Shown one piece after another: positions 1 through 8,500 of a stretch of 64,000 nt of DNA (positions are counted from its first letter, which is position 1; each line of letters starts with the position of its first letter). The position numbers were made by a program, and so were the translations under genes. Source of the DNA: Lamprocystis purpurea DSM 4197 (GTDB lineage Bacteria > Pseudomonadota > Gammaproteobacteria > Chromatiales > Chromatiaceae); contig NZ_KB902542.1 in assembly GCF_000379525.1 (NCBI RefSeq), positions 38,388 to 102,387 on the forward strand. Direction: 5' to 3'. Under the pieces are notes generated by a model. That model did not search any database. It worked only from the letters and a program-made list of their open reading frames with translations, and was not told the DNA's origin.

Positions 1-172
1 CCCAGACACCGAGCGGCGCGCCTTATCCACCCTACAGCGGAGCCGGTTTTGTAGCCCCTGGTGGATGCGGCGCGCGCGACGGCTGTGCCGGGTCCCAGAC
101 ACCGAGCGGCGCGCCTTATCCACCCTACAGCGGAGTCGGTTTTGTAGGGTGGATAAGCGCAGCGCATCCACC
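1..172. repeat. Direct and inverted dispersed repeat cluster
   Basis: Positions 1-54 and 94-147 are near-identical direct copies (I find one C/T difference at the end of the copy). Each contains the string ttatccaccctac. From 144 to 172 the same core appears in the opposite orientation (gtagggtggataagcgcagc, then gcatccacc). A related palindrome occurs at 7468-7546. This is REP/MITE-like intergenic DNA; I see no gene in 1-314. Confidence 0.85.
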
Positions 173-314
173 ATCAGCCCCGCGGCCGGCACGCTGCTGG
201 CGGCGGCTACCCAAATTTAGAACTGCTGCATAGGTGGCGCGCAGCTTGCGGTGGCTCTCGCCCTCCTTGATGATCAAGGCCCACACACCGAAATCCCCAC
301 GTCGAAGTAAGGCC

Positions 315-710
315 ATGTTCGCAATCCATCCCCAGCTCCTCGCTGATTGCCATATCCTGGGGCGGCTGCCCGCGACCCATCTGTTGTTGCACAAGAACGC
401 CGCCGTTCCCTGGTGCATCCTGGTTCCGGAGACGGATCTGGCCAACCTGTTGGACTTGGCCGTCGTCCAGCGCGACGCGGTGCTGGCGGATTGCAAGCGG
501 GTCAGCGATTATCTGGTGGGTTCGCTTGGCTGCACCAGGGTCAACGTCGCCTGGATCGGCAATCTGGTGCCGCAGTTGCACATCCATGTGATCGGACGGA
601 ACCCGGCGGACGCGTGCTGGCCAAAACCGGTCTGGGGCCACCTGGAGCGGACCCGTGACTATAGTCCGGCGCAGATCGCGGCGATTCGTGCCGGAATCTG
701 CGGGGCCTGA
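315..710 (+). CDS. HIT-domain nucleotide hydrolase/transferase
   Basis: 131-residue protein of the histidine-triad superfamily, whose members hydrolyse or transfer nucleotide phosphates using a His nucleophile. The signature is QLHIHVIGR, giving Q87-x-H89-x-H91: the first triad His is Gln, as in several bacterial HIT subfamilies, and H89 is the expected nucleophile. A downstream WPKPVWG stretch is typical of this subgroup. The ATG at 315 was preferred over an in-frame ATG at 234 because the fold begins with FAIHPQL and an AAGTAAGG ribosome-binding site lies just upstream. Single-gene unit followed by 132 nt with no visible gene. Substrate cannot be inferred. Confidence 0.85.
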   Translation: MFAIHPQLLADCHILGRLPATHLLLHKNAAVPWCILVPETDLANLLDLAVVQRDAVLADCKRVSDYLVGSLGCTRVNVAWIGNLVPQLHIHVIGRNPADACWPKPVWGHLERTRDYSPAQIAAIRAGICGA

Positions 711-842
711 GTTGGACGCGGGCGGATCGAGACCTTTTGCCGGTTGCGAAATCCGCTCCATCACGCAAACTACGTCTAAGATTCAGAACCGCGCCCCCGC
801 GAGGCGATGGGACCTCTACCGACCAACCAGACGGAGCCCCCG

Positions 843-1412
843 ATGACCGATCCGGATCAGAAACAGCCTGGTGAGACGCCAGTCGACAAGATGGTGAAAG
901 CCTACGAGGAGATGCTCAAGCATACCCAGGAGACCCTGGGGCAGGCTGGGCAGGAAACTGTCCCCCGCTTCCGGGAGTTACTGGAGACGGCGCGGGACAA
1001 TATGGTGGAACTGGGTGAGTTGACCCGGGAGGAGGCCAATAAGGTCTCTGAGTATCTGCGCCGGGACGTCGAGGATGCGGCGACCTATATCGCCGAGACC
1101 GGTCAGACCATCCATGACTGGTGGCGCTTCGACCTCGAGTTGATGGAGCAGCGGATGATGGATCTGTTCGCGCGGGCGGCGGACCAGACCAGTCTGCAAC
1201 TCGCCCAGTGGGCGGAGAACGCCCGCCAGTTCAGCCTGTATCAGGCCGGCGAGGTCACCGGCCCCGGTACTCTGGTGTGCGACCGCTGCGGCGCCGAGAC
1301 GCACTTTGTGCAGGCCGGACGCATCCCGCCGTGCGCCGACTGCGGCGGCACGGCATTCAAGCGCAAGGAGCAGACCGCGGGGACCGGGGCGTCCGGATCG
1401 TCTGAGCCTTGA
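843..1412 (+). CDS. Zinc-ribbon protein, YbeL/DUF1451 family
   Basis: 189 residues. The N-terminal two thirds is charged and helical, with a GELTREEANKVSEYLRRDVE segment resembling the conserved core of E. coli YbeL (DUF1451). The C-terminus is a zinc ribbon with two CxxC pairs (CDRCG and CADCG) separated by about 18 residues, followed by a basic tail. A YHxGEV-like turn (YQAGEVTGPGTLVC) before the ribbon is also a family feature. The ATG at 843 gives the usual family N-terminus; an in-frame ATG at 807 would add 12 residues without similarity. Function is unknown. It lies directly upstream of the glycine riboswitch but is not part of the gcv operon. Confidence 0.8.
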   Translation: MTDPDQKQPGETPVDKMVKAYEEMLKHTQETLGQAGQETVPRFRELLETARDNMVELGELTREEANKVSEYLRRDVEDAATYIAETGQTIHDWWRFDLELMEQRMMDLFARAADQTSLQLAQWAENARQFSLYQAGEVTGPGTLVCDRCGAETHFVQAGRIPPCADCGGTAFKRKEQTAGTGASGSSEP

Positions 1413-1445
1413 GTCCGGGTCCGGGGGTGAGGCGTCAGCCGGCGC

Positions 1446-1475
1446 TGGAAATTCAATCACGGCGCCCGTATAGTC
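1446..1475 (+). promoter_or_regulatory. Candidate promoter of the gcv riboswitch transcript
   Basis: TATAGT at 1470-1475 is a good -10 match; TGGAAA at 1446-1451 is a weak -35 (4 of 6 positions) with an 18-nt spacer. It would start transcription about 10-15 nt before the first riboswitch aptamer, the expected geometry. Not tested. Confidence 0.35.
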
Positions 1476-1490
1476 ACGGCTCGCGTCATG

Positions 1491-1773
1491 CCCCGCGGGA
1501 GAGACCGGACCTTCAGCCACGATCAATCGCGTGGAGTCTGCTGTAAGGTCCGGCGCCGAAGGCGCAACACCGCCCGGAATCGCTCAGGCAACAGGGACCG
1601 TGGGGCTCAAGACCGACTCTGGAGAGCGGTTGCCGTCTGCCCGTCAGATCGCAACCCACCGATGGGGCAGCCGGCCCCGCGTGACCGATCTGCTGCGCGG
1701 GTGCGTTTTGCCCCGTCAAGCGGGGCCCTTCACGCCGAGCCGCAAACTCTCAGGTCCAGGACAGAGGGGCGAT
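1491..1773 (+). promoter_or_regulatory. Tandem glycine riboswitch upstream of gcvT
   Basis: Two consecutive aptamers with the conserved glycine-riboswitch strings. Aptamer 1 opens with gcgggagagacc (1495-1506) and holds cgccgaaggcgcaa (1554-1566) and gctcaggcaacagggaccg (1582-1600). Aptamer 2 opens with ctggagagcgg (1618-1628) and holds cgccgagccgcaaactctca (1733-1752) followed by ggtccaggacagagggg (1753-1769). The order and roughly 15-nt linker match the classic cooperative tandem form, which turns on gcv expression when glycine is abundant. It lies about 90 nt before the gcvT start. Aptamer 2 has an enlarged variable stem (1630-1730). I saw no clear intrinsic terminator, so control may act on translation. 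Confidence 0.92.
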
Positions 1774-1860
1774 GCCGCGGGTCCCCAGGGGCCCATGGCA
1801 CCGTGCTGCCGCGTCGTTTTGATTCTCGCGGCGGCTCCGCCTGATCTTGAGGAGAGTCGA

Positions 1861-2952
1861 ATGGGATTGCGTACCCCCTTGTTTGCTGAGCATGAGCGGC
1901 TCAATGCCCGCATCGTGCCCTTCGGCGGTTGGGACATGCCGCTGCACTATGGTTCCCAGCTCGAAGAACACCATGCGGTGCGTCGCCGTGCCGGGATCTT
2001 CGACGTTTCCCACATGCAGCCGGTGGATATCACAGGCTCCGGTGCCGGCAGCTTTCTGCGTCGGCTCCTCGCCAATGACGTGGTGAAGCTCAAGGATCCC
2101 GGCAAGGCGCTCTACAGTTGCATGCTCAACGACCAGGGCGGAGTCGTGGATGACCTGATCTGTTACTACCGGGGTCCCGAGCGCTACCGCCTGGTGGTCA
2201 ACGCCGGCACCGCGGATAAGGACCTCGACTGGATGCAGGCGCACGCGGCGGGGTTCGATGTGCAGATCGACCGTCGGCGTGATTTGGCGATGATCGCCAT
2301 TCAGGGACCCCAAGCGCGTGCGCTCGCCGCCCCACTCCTGCCTGCCGACTGCCGTGACGCGGCCCTCGCTATTGCCCCCTTTTTCGCCGCCGATGGGGCG
2401 CGTTGGTTCGTCGGCCGCACGGGGTATACCGGTGAGGACGGCTTCGAGATCATACTTCCCGCTGAGGATGCTCCGGGTCTCTGGCAGGGCCTGATCGCCG
2501 CCGGGATTCAGCCCTGCGGCCTGGGTGCGCGTGACACGCTGCGGCTGGAGGCCGGCATGAACCTCTACGGCCAGGACATGGACGAGACCGTTGGTCCCCT
2601 GGAGTCCGGTCTGGGCTGGACCATCGCCTGGGAGCCCTTGGAGCGTCAGTTCATCGGTCGCGAGGCCTTGGTTGCGCTGCGCGACAACCCGGCGCGACGC
2701 GACTTCGTGGGACTGTTGCTGACCGGGCGGGGGGTGTTGCGCGGCCACCAACAGGTCTTGAGCGAAGGGCGCGTGGTCGGCGAGATCACCTCCGGCGGCT
2801 TTGCGCCGACCCTGGAGCGCTCGATCGCGCTGGCGCGGGTCGCGCCTGGGCTCGGTGCGACCTGTGCGGTCGACATCCGCGGCAAGGCCGTACCGGCGCT
2901 GGTGGTCAAGACCACCTTCGTGCGCCACGGCAAACCGGCTCAAGCCTTTTAG
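1861..2952 (+). CDS. gcvT: Glycine cleavage system aminomethyltransferase (T protein)
   Basis: 363 residues, normal length. Transfers the methylene unit from aminomethyl-lipoyl-GcvH to tetrahydrofolate, releasing ammonia. Family landmarks include [20 protein letters not shown] at the N-terminus, FDVSHM near residue 48, an ANDV motif in the folate domain, [10 protein letters not shown] and [14 protein letters not shown] in the second half, and the C-terminal barrel with [12 protein letters not shown]. The ATG at 1861 follows a strong GAGGAGAG ribosome-binding site; the reading frame stays open upstream through the riboswitch, but that part is structured RNA. First gene of the gcv operon. Confidence 0.97.
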   Translation: MGLRTPLFAEHERLNARIVPFGGWDMPLHYGSQLEEHHAVRRRAGIFDVSHMQPVDITGSGAGSFLRRLLANDVVKLKDPGKALYSCMLNDQGGVVDDLICYYRGPERYRLVVNAGTADKDLDWMQAHAAGFDVQIDRRRDLAMIAIQGPQARALAAPLLPADCRDAALAIAPFFAADGARWFVGRTGYTGEDGFEIILPAEDAPGLWQGLIAAGIQPCGLGARDTLRLEAGMNLYGQDMDETVGPLESGLGWTIAWEPLERQFIGREALVALRDNPARRDFVGLLLTGRGVLRGHQQVLSEGRVVGEITSGGFAPTLERSIALARVAPGLGATCAVDIRGKAVPALVVKTTFVRHGKPAQAF

Positions 2953-2998
2953 ATTCACAGCGATGGCCGGCCGCGCCGGCCCCTACCCGGAGAGAACC

Positions 2999-3391
2999 AT
3001 GAGCGTAGTCCACGCTGACCTTCACTACACCAAGACCCACGAGTGGGTGAAGGTCCATGGCGACGGCACCGCCACGGTCGGCATTACCGACCATGCCCAA
3101 GAGGCGCTGGGCGACATCGTCTTCGTTGAGACCCCGGACGTCGGCCGGCAGGTAGAGGCCGGCGACGGCTGCGCCGTGGTCGAGTCGGTGAAGGCCGCGT
3201 CCGATATCTATGCGCCGTTGGCGGGCGAGGTGGTCGAGGTCAATACGGCACTTGCCGACACACCGGAACTCATCAACGAGAGTGCTTACGGGGACGGCTG
3301 GATCTTCACCCTGCGCATCGCCGATGCGGGTGCCGTCGATGGTTTGCTCGATGCCGCCGGCTATCAGGCGGCGCTGGACGCGGAGGCCTGA
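2999..3391 (+). CDS. gcvH: Glycine cleavage system H protein
   Basis: 130 residues. Lipoyl carrier that shuttles the aminomethyl intermediate between P, T and L proteins. The lipoylation site is K65 within [12 protein letters not shown], and the flanking THEWV and GDIVFVETP segments are standard. The ATG at 2999 follows GGAGAG with good spacing and gives the canonical N-terminus. It starts 46 nt after gcvT and ends 7 nt before gcvPA, so it is cotranscribed and under the glycine riboswitch. Confidence 0.97.
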   Translation: MSVVHADLHYTKTHEWVKVHGDGTATVGITDHAQEALGDIVFVETPDVGRQVEAGDGCAVVESVKAASDIYAPLAGEVVEVNTALADTPELINESAYGDGWIFTLRIADAGAVDGLLDAAGYQAALDAEA

Positions 3392-3398
3392 GTCAGAC

Positions 3399-4811
3399 AT
3401 GCCTTTCGTACCCCATACCGACGAAGACGTGGCCGCGATGCTCGGTGCGATCGGCGTCGCCACCATCGACGACCTGTTCGACGAGATTCCACGCGAACTG
3501 CGCATCGGCGAACTCGCCGCCATTCCCGCGGGGATGGCTGAAATGGACATCACCCGGTTGATGCAGGCGCGGGCCCGTGCCGATGGCCAGCCGCTTTGCT
3601 TCATTGGCGCTGGGGCCTATGACCACCACATCCCGGCGGCGGTGTGGCAGATCGCTTCCCGCGGCGAGTTCTACAGTGCCTACACGCCGTATCAGGCGGA
3701 AGCGAGCCAGGGTACCTTGCAACTGCTGTACGAATTCCAGTCGATGATGACGGCCCTGACCGCGCTCGATGTGTCGAATGCCTCATTGTATGACGGAGCC
3801 TCGGCGCTGGCGGAGGCGGTGCTGATGGCGGTGCGCGCCAACCGCAAGACCAAGTCGCATCGCGTGCTGGTCCCGCGTGCCCTGCATCCGGCCTATCGGC
3901 GGGTGTTGCGCGGGATCGTCGAATCTCAGGGTATCGAGGTCATTGAGGCCCCCTTCGACCGCCAGGGCGGGCAGACCCCGGTCGCGGCGCTGGACGCCCT
4001 GGTCGGTGACGGCGGCTTTGCCGCGATCGTCATCAATCAGCCGAACTTCTTCGGTGTGATCGAAGACGTGGATGTGCTGACCGATTGGGCTCACGCCCAG
4101 GGAGCGCTGGCCATCGCCGTGGTGAACCCGATTGCCCTGGCACTGCTCAAGGCGCCGGGTGAGTGGGGCGCGGCCGGCCCCGAGCGGGGTGCGGACATCG
4201 CCTGCGGTGAGGCCCAGCCGCTGGGGATGCCGCTCTCCTCCGGCGGGCCCTACGCGGGTTTTCTGTGCTGCAAGAAAGACCTGATGCGTCAGATGCCGGG
4301 GCGGATCGTCGGCCGCACCCTGGATCTGGAGGGTAAGCCGGGCTTCACCCTGACACTCCAGGCGCGGGAGCAGCATATCCGCCGCGGCAAGGCGACCTCC
4401 AACATCTGCACCAATCAGGGGTTACTGGTCACCGCCGCCACCATTCATCTGGCGCTGCTGGGTACGGCGGGTCTGGAGCGGGTGGCCGCGGCCTGTCACG
4501 CCAATACCCGGCGGCTCGCGGCCCTGCTGTGCGAGATTCCGGGGGTGGAACCCCGGTTCGATCGCCCCATGTTCCACGAACAAGTGCTGCGCCTGCCCGC
4601 TCCGACCGCGGACTTGTTGCATGCACTGGCCGCCCACGGTGTGTTGGGCGGATTCGATCTGGGTCCGGATTATCCGGAACTGGACCCGGCACTTCTGGTC
4701 TGCGCGACCGAGTTGCGGACCGAGGAGGAAATGCAGCGCTACGTGACGACGCTGGCTCGGGTGATCGCCGCAAGGACGCAGGCGAAGTGCCCCGTGGAGC
4801 CTAAGATCTAG
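3399..4811 (+). CDS. gcvPA: Glycine dehydrogenase (decarboxylating) subunit 1
   Basis: 470 residues, the alpha half of a two-subunit P protein, which uses pyridoxal phosphate to decarboxylate glycine and load the aminomethyl group on lipoyl-GcvH. Recognisable by the N-terminal MPFVPHT, the [20 protein letters not shown] block, ANRKTK, and the [12 protein letters not shown] and [12 protein letters not shown] segments. The PLP lysine lies in the other subunit (gcvPB). It begins 7 nt after gcvH. In most split systems gcvPB follows directly; here tpx and a strong hairpin intervene. Confidence 0.96.
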   Translation: MPFVPHTDEDVAAMLGAIGVATIDDLFDEIPRELRIGELAAIPAGMAEMDITRLMQARARADGQPLCFIGAGAYDHHIPAAVWQIASRGEFYSAYTPYQAEASQGTLQLLYEFQSMMTALTALDVSNASLYDGASALAEAVLMAVRANRKTKSHRVLVPRALHPAYRRVLRGIVESQGIEVIEAPFDRQGGQTPVAALDALVGDGGFAAIVINQPNFFGVIEDVDVLTDWAHAQGALAIAVVNPIALALLKAPGEWGAAGPERGADIACGEAQPLGMPLSSGGPYAGFLCCKKDLMRQMPGRIVGRTLDLEGKPGFTLTLQAREQHIRRGKATSNICTNQGLLVTAATIHLALLGTAGLERVAAACHANTRRLAALLCEIPGVEPRFDRPMFHEQVLRLPAPTADLLHALAAHGVLGGFDLGPDYPELDPALLVCATELRTEEEMQRYVTTLARVIAARTQAKCPVEPKI

Positions 4812-4875
4812 CACCCTTCCATAGTGCGACCCGCCATCAATGATCCGCCAACCCAACCACCACTGGAGATGACAT

Positions 4876-5373
4876 ATGGCCAAGACCGCTCTGCAAGGTA
4901 ATCCCGTCAGCCTGTCCGGCGAACTGCCCGCCGTCGGCAGCCAGGCTCCCGATTTCCATCTGGTTGCCAAAGACCTGGGTGACAAGACCCTGGCCGACTT
5001 CGCCGGGAAGAAGAAGCTGCTGAACATCGTACCGAGCCTGGACACCGGCGTGTGCGCCGCGTCCACCAAGAAGTTCAACGAGGCCATGGCCGGCAAGACC
5101 GACGCGGTCGCACTGGTCATCTCGGCCGACCTGCCGTTCGCCATGGGCCGCTTCTGCGAGGCCGAGGGCATTACCAATGTCGTGAGTCTGTCGATGATGC
5201 GCTCACGCAACTTCGCGACGGACTATGGTGTGTTGATCGCCGATGGGCCGCTCGCCGGAATCACCGCCCGCGCCGTCGTGGTGCTCGATGCCGGCAACAA
5301 GGTCGTCTATACGCAGTTGGTCCCGGAGATCACCCAAGAGCCGGACTACGACGCGGCACTGGCCGCGCTCTAG
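4876..5373 (+). CDS. tpx: Thiol peroxidase (atypical 2-Cys peroxiredoxin)
   Basis: 165 residues, typical Tpx length. Reduces lipid and alkyl hydroperoxides with thioredoxin as electron donor. The peroxidatic Cys is C60 in PSLDTGVC (family consensus PSIDTPVC, so the Pro before Val is Gly here) and the resolving Cys is C94 in GRFCEAEGI; the spacing equals that of E. coli Tpx (C61/C95). An [18 protein letters not shown] segment is also diagnostic. It starts 64 nt after gcvPA and sits inside the gcv cluster, followed by a perfect 11-bp hairpin before gcvPB. It may be cotranscribed with gcvT-H-PA. Confidence 0.96.
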   Translation: MAKTALQGNPVSLSGELPAVGSQAPDFHLVAKDLGDKTLADFAGKKKLLNIVPSLDTGVCAASTKKFNEAMAGKTDAVALVISADLPFAMGRFCEAEGITNVVSLSMMRSRNFATDYGVLIADGPLAGITARAVVVLDAGNKVVYTQLVPEITQEPDYDAALAAL

Positions 5374-5385
5374 TCAGTCGCGGAA

Positions 5386-5413
5386 CCGATGAGGCCACCA
5401 TGGGCCTCATCGG
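5386..5413 (+). terminator. Strong hairpin between tpx and gcvPB
   Basis: Perfect 11-bp stem ccgatgaggcc (5386-5396) / ggcctcatcgg (5403-5413) with a 6-nt loop, 12 nt after the tpx stop. There is no T-run afterwards, so it may be a weak terminator, an mRNA-stabilising 3' end, or an attenuator lowering gcvPB expression relative to the upstream genes. Confidence 0.55.
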
Positions 5414-5468
5414 TCCTGCCACGTCCTGCGATCCGCGCAGTACCCCACCGAACCGAAACAAGCCGCAC

Positions 5469-6929
5469 ATGCTGATCCACGAACAATCCCGACCCGGCCG
5501 TCGTGCCGCCGCTCAGGCGCCGCTCTATTCTGCAGAGGTGTCCGACATTCCGGTCAGCGCCCGGCGCGTTGCCCCGCTGGTGTTGCCGGAGGTCTCGGAG
5601 CTGCAGGCGGTGCGTCATTACACCAGGCTGTCGCAGAAGAACTTCTCTATCGACACCCATTTCTATCCGCTGGGCTCCTGTACCATGAAGTACAACCCGC
5701 GGGCCTGCAATACGCTGGCGATGCTGCCGGGCTTTCTGGCCCGTCACCCGGCGGCCCCGGACAGCCACGGCCAAGGGCTGCTGGCCTGTCTGTTCGAACT
5801 GCAGGAGATGCTCAAGGAGGTCACGGGGATGCACGCGGTGTCCCTGGCGCCGTCTGCCGGGGCACAGGGCGAGTTCGCCGGTGTCGCCATGATTCGCGCC
5901 TACCATCGCGCCCGCAACGATGGTGCCCGCACCGAGATTTTGGTGCCGGACGCCGCCCACGGGACCAATCCCGCTTCGGCGGTGATGTGCGGCTTTGTGG
6001 CACGGGAGATCCCGACCGGCCCGAACGGGGACGTGGATATCGCGGCCCTGCGTGAGGCGGTTGGCCCCCAGACCGCGGGCATCATGCTCACCAATCCGAG
6101 CACCGTCGGCGTCTTTGACCGCAATATTCAGGAGATCGCGGGCATCGTCCACGCGGCCGGGGGACTGCTCTACTATGACGGCGCCAACCTCAACGCCATT
6201 CTGGGCAAGGTGCGGCCCGGTGACATGGGCTTCGACGTCATTCACATGAACCTGCACAAGACCTTTTCCACCCCTCACGGCGGCGGCGGTCCAGGCGCTG
6301 GTCCGGTGGGCGTATCCAAGCGCCTGGAGCCCTTCTTGCCGGTGCCCCTGGTCGTCCAGGACGGCGATGACTATCGCTGGGTGAGTGAACACGAGCGGCC
6401 TCAATCCATTGGCCGGTTGACCGCCTTCGGAGGCAACATGGGCATCCTGCTGCGCGCTTATGTGTACGCGCGGATGCTCGGGCGTGAGGGCATGAAGCGA
6501 GTCTCCGAATTCTCGACGCTCAACGCAAATTATCTGATGGCCCGGCTCAAAGCGGCGGGATTCGATGCCGCCTACCCGCAACGGCGCGCCAGCCATGAGT
6601 TCATTATTACCATGAAACGCGAAACCAAAGAGTTGGGCGTCAACGCCATGGACTTCGCCAAGCGCCTGCTCGATTATGGCTTCCATGCCCCGACCACCTA
6701 TTTCCCGCTATTGGTGCCGGAGTGTCTGTTGATCGAGCCGACCGAGACCGAGACCAAGGAAGAGCTCGACGACTTCGTCGCCGCGCTGGTCGCCATTCGC
6801 GAGGAGGCACGAACCAACCCGGAGCTGGTGAAAGGCGCCCCACACACCATGCCGGTGCGCCGGCTCGACGACGTGCGCGCGGCGCGTCAATTGGATCTGG
6901 CGTGGCGGTCTACAGCCAACTGTACATAG
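5469..6929 (+). CDS. gcvPB: Glycine dehydrogenase (decarboxylating) subunit 2
   Basis: 486 residues, the beta half of the P protein carrying the PLP-binding lysine in [18 protein letters not shown]. Other anchors are [25 protein letters not shown] and [10 protein letters not shown]. The ATG at 5469 gives the standard [13 protein letters not shown] start; an in-frame ATG at 5400 would lie inside the hairpin and is unlikely. It ends 1 nt before dgkA. Works with gcvPA as a heterotetramer; the L protein (lipoamide dehydrogenase) is not in this window. Confidence 0.96.
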   Translation: MLIHEQSRPGRRAAAQAPLYSAEVSDIPVSARRVAPLVLPEVSELQAVRHYTRLSQKNFSIDTHFYPLGSCTMKYNPRACNTLAMLPGFLARHPAAPDSHGQGLLACLFELQEMLKEVTGMHAVSLAPSAGAQGEFAGVAMIRAYHRARNDGARTEILVPDAAHGTNPASAVMCGFVAREIPTGPNGDVDIAALREAVGPQTAGIMLTNPSTVGVFDRNIQEIAGIVHAAGGLLYYDGANLNAILGKVRPGDMGFDVIHMNLHKTFSTPHGGGGPGAGPVGVSKRLEPFLPVPLVVQDGDDYRWVSEHERPQSIGRLTAFGGNMGILLRAYVYARMLGREGMKRVSEFSTLNANYLMARLKAAGFDAAYPQRRASHEFIITMKRETKELGVNAMDFAKRLLDYGFHAPTTYFPLLVPECLLIEPTETETKEELDDFVAALVAIREEARTNPELVKGAPHTMPVRRLDDVRAARQLDLAWRSTANCT

Positions 6930-6930
6930 T

Positions 6931-7302
6931 ATGGCCAATCAGAACGTTCGGGGCTGGCGGCGGCTCATTTACGCCTTCGGCTATTCCATGGCGGGGTTCA
7001 AGGTCTGTTTCGAGGCGGAGGAAGCCTTCCGTCAGGAGTTATTTCTGTTGATGTTTCTTGCCCCACTCGGGTTGTGGCTGGGGGAAACGCCGATCGAGCG
7101 CGTGCTGTTGGTCGGCTGCCTGTTGATCGTGCTCATCGTGGAACTGCTCAACTCCGCCATCGAGGCCAACGTGGACCGCGTCGGCATGGAGCGGCACGAG
7201 CTGTCCGCCCGCGCGAAAGACATTGCCTCCGCCGCGGTCTTCATGAGCTTCGCGTTGACCGTGTTGACCTGGGGGTTGATCCTGCTTCCGAAATGGTTTT
7301 AA
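6931..7302 (+). CDS. dgkA: Diacylglycerol kinase (prokaryotic DgkA type)
   Basis: 123 residues with three transmembrane helices after an amphipathic N-terminus. Phosphorylates diacylglycerol released by membrane-derived oligosaccharide or lipopolysaccharide metabolism, returning it to phosphatidate. Conserved catalytic segments are EAAFRQE-like (AEEAFRQEL), ELLNSAIEANVDR and AKDIASAAV. It begins 1 nt after the gcvPB stop, so it is probably translationally coupled to the gcv operon, although no metabolic link is obvious. Confidence 0.95.
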   Translation: MANQNVRGWRRLIYAFGYSMAGFKVCFEAEEAFRQELFLLMFLAPLGLWLGETPIERVLLVGCLLIVLIVELLNSAIEANVDRVGMERHELSARAKDIASAAVFMSFALTVLTWGLILLPKWF

Positions 7303-7467
7303 GCGGTTTGTCCGCCTGGAACGGGCACGGTGCGGCGCTTCTGCGAACAACTTCACGGCGCCGGCTCACGCGATCCAGTATTGGATAGTTGGAGGACGCC
7401 GCGCTACCAGGCTGTCGCGCTGAGGAGGGGCTGATGGCCGCGATCACGGCTCCGGCCACGGGACATC

Positions 7468-7568
7468 GTAGGGTGGACAAGCGCAGCGCAGTCCACCAGC
7501 GACGACGCCGGATTCGGTGGACTGCGCTATCGCTTGTCCACCCTACGGCCGGAACGATGATCAAGGCC
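7468..7568. repeat. Palindromic dispersed repeat, REP/MITE-like
   Basis: Near-perfect inverted repeat: gtagggtggacaagcgcagc at 7468 onward pairs with its complement ending at 7546 (gcttgtccaccctac), with about 20 nt between arms. The core matches the elements at 23-35 and 144-172. Immediately outside the right arm, 7549-7568 (ccggaacgatgatcaaggcc) is the same string that forms the outer arms of the 60760-60918 repeat (one difference). It occupies the 354-nt gap between dgkA and the next gene, where I see no coding sequence. Confidence 0.85.
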
Positions 7569-7656
7569 GGGCTGATCGCGTGGTGCGCGTTTTCCAAGTG
7601 GCGTCCAGTCACCCTGGACTACAATGTGCCATCGGCCGGGATCGGAGATTACTTCA

Positions 7657-8487
7657 GTGACATACAGCGACATTCCGCGCCTGTTGACGATGACCATCGT
7701 GTGGTTGTTGTTGCTGGTGTGGTTCCTCATCGCCGATCGCAGCGGCTGCGTGGCGATCTTGGGGATATGGGTCGTTTTTTCCGTGATCGTGTTCGTCTCC
7801 GGTATTGAGAGCGCGCTGGCGAAGCGACGCGTGTTTCTCAATGAGTGCCTGGAGCCGCGCACCTTCCTGTTTCGGCTGTTACAGCGTCGCTACCTGCTCA
7901 TCGCCATCGAGATCCTCACGTCTGCCGTGCTGGCCCTGTTCCTCATGGTCAGCGCGCTGAGTTTTGCGTCGCGTCATTGGTCGTTGATATTCGCCGACGT
8001 CTTGTTGGTGTCGCTGCTGCTGCCGCGGTTCTACGGGGTTTTCGCCGGACAGTTGCGCGAGCCGTACCGTTATGTCACGGCCCGCCGTTGGGCCATGTGG
8101 GTCAGCACACTGTTTCTTTGGCTGGAGTCCCTCTTGGTCCTCGTGTTCGCGAACGAGCAAAACTTCATCGGACTGCGCTGGCAGGAGGTCATTACCTATG
8201 GGAGTACGAGATTCGATCTCCCCTGCGCCCCGGTCGCAACGATCGCCTCGCTGGTTTCGGCCCTGGACGACCTGGGACAATGGTCGGTGCAGAATCTGGC
8301 GCGCAGCCTTCAGGATCTTCCGCAGGCCTTTATGGCGTCAGCCAGTCTGTTCGTCTACGTCGTTCTGTCGCTCTTGCTGGCTTACGCTTATAGTCGTGCG
8401 CTGATCGGTGTGGTTGGGCGACCCTGGACCATGTGGCGCCTCGAGTCGCCCCCGAGTTCCTCGATTGCGGGTGACGGAACCGGTTGA
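7657..8487 (+). CDS. Polytopic membrane protein of unknown function
   Basis: 276 residues from the GTG at 7657, chosen because GGAG lies 10 nt upstream; an in-frame ATG at 7624 would add 11 residues without a clear ribosome-binding site. Hydrophobic segments are visible around residues 7-25, 30-48, 82-105, 110-128, 145-165 and 235-260, so five or six membrane passes. There is a loop of about 70 residues between the last two helices. No family was recognised. It ends 13 nt before the SUMF1-fold gene, with which it is probably cotranscribed. Confidence 0.65.
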   Translation: MTYSDIPRLLTMTIVWLLLLVWFLIADRSGCVAILGIWVVFSVIVFVSGIESALAKRRVFLNECLEPRTFLFRLLQRRYLLIAIEILTSAVLALFLMVSALSFASRHWSLIFADVLLVSLLLPRFYGVFAGQLREPYRYVTARRWAMWVSTLFLWLESLLVLVFANEQNFIGLRWQEVITYGSTRFDLPCAPVATIASLVSALDDLGQWSVQNLARSLQDLPQAFMASASLFVYVVLSLLLAYAYSRALIGVVGRPWTMWRLESPPSSSIAGDGTG

Positions 8488-8500
8488 TGCTGATGCCTGT

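Noticed and set aside
1531-1860. N-terminal extension of GcvT in an open frame
   Set aside because: The stretch is the tandem glycine riboswitch; its translation is not similar to any GcvT, and the ATG at 1861 has a strong ribosome-binding site.
1750-2958. Long antisense open frame opposite gcvT
   Set aside because: High GC content leaves many long frames opposite genes; composition (Gln/Gly/Arg/His-rich, no motifs) is that of a shadow. The same applies to long frames opposite gcvPB, the ABC exporter, cheA and prk.
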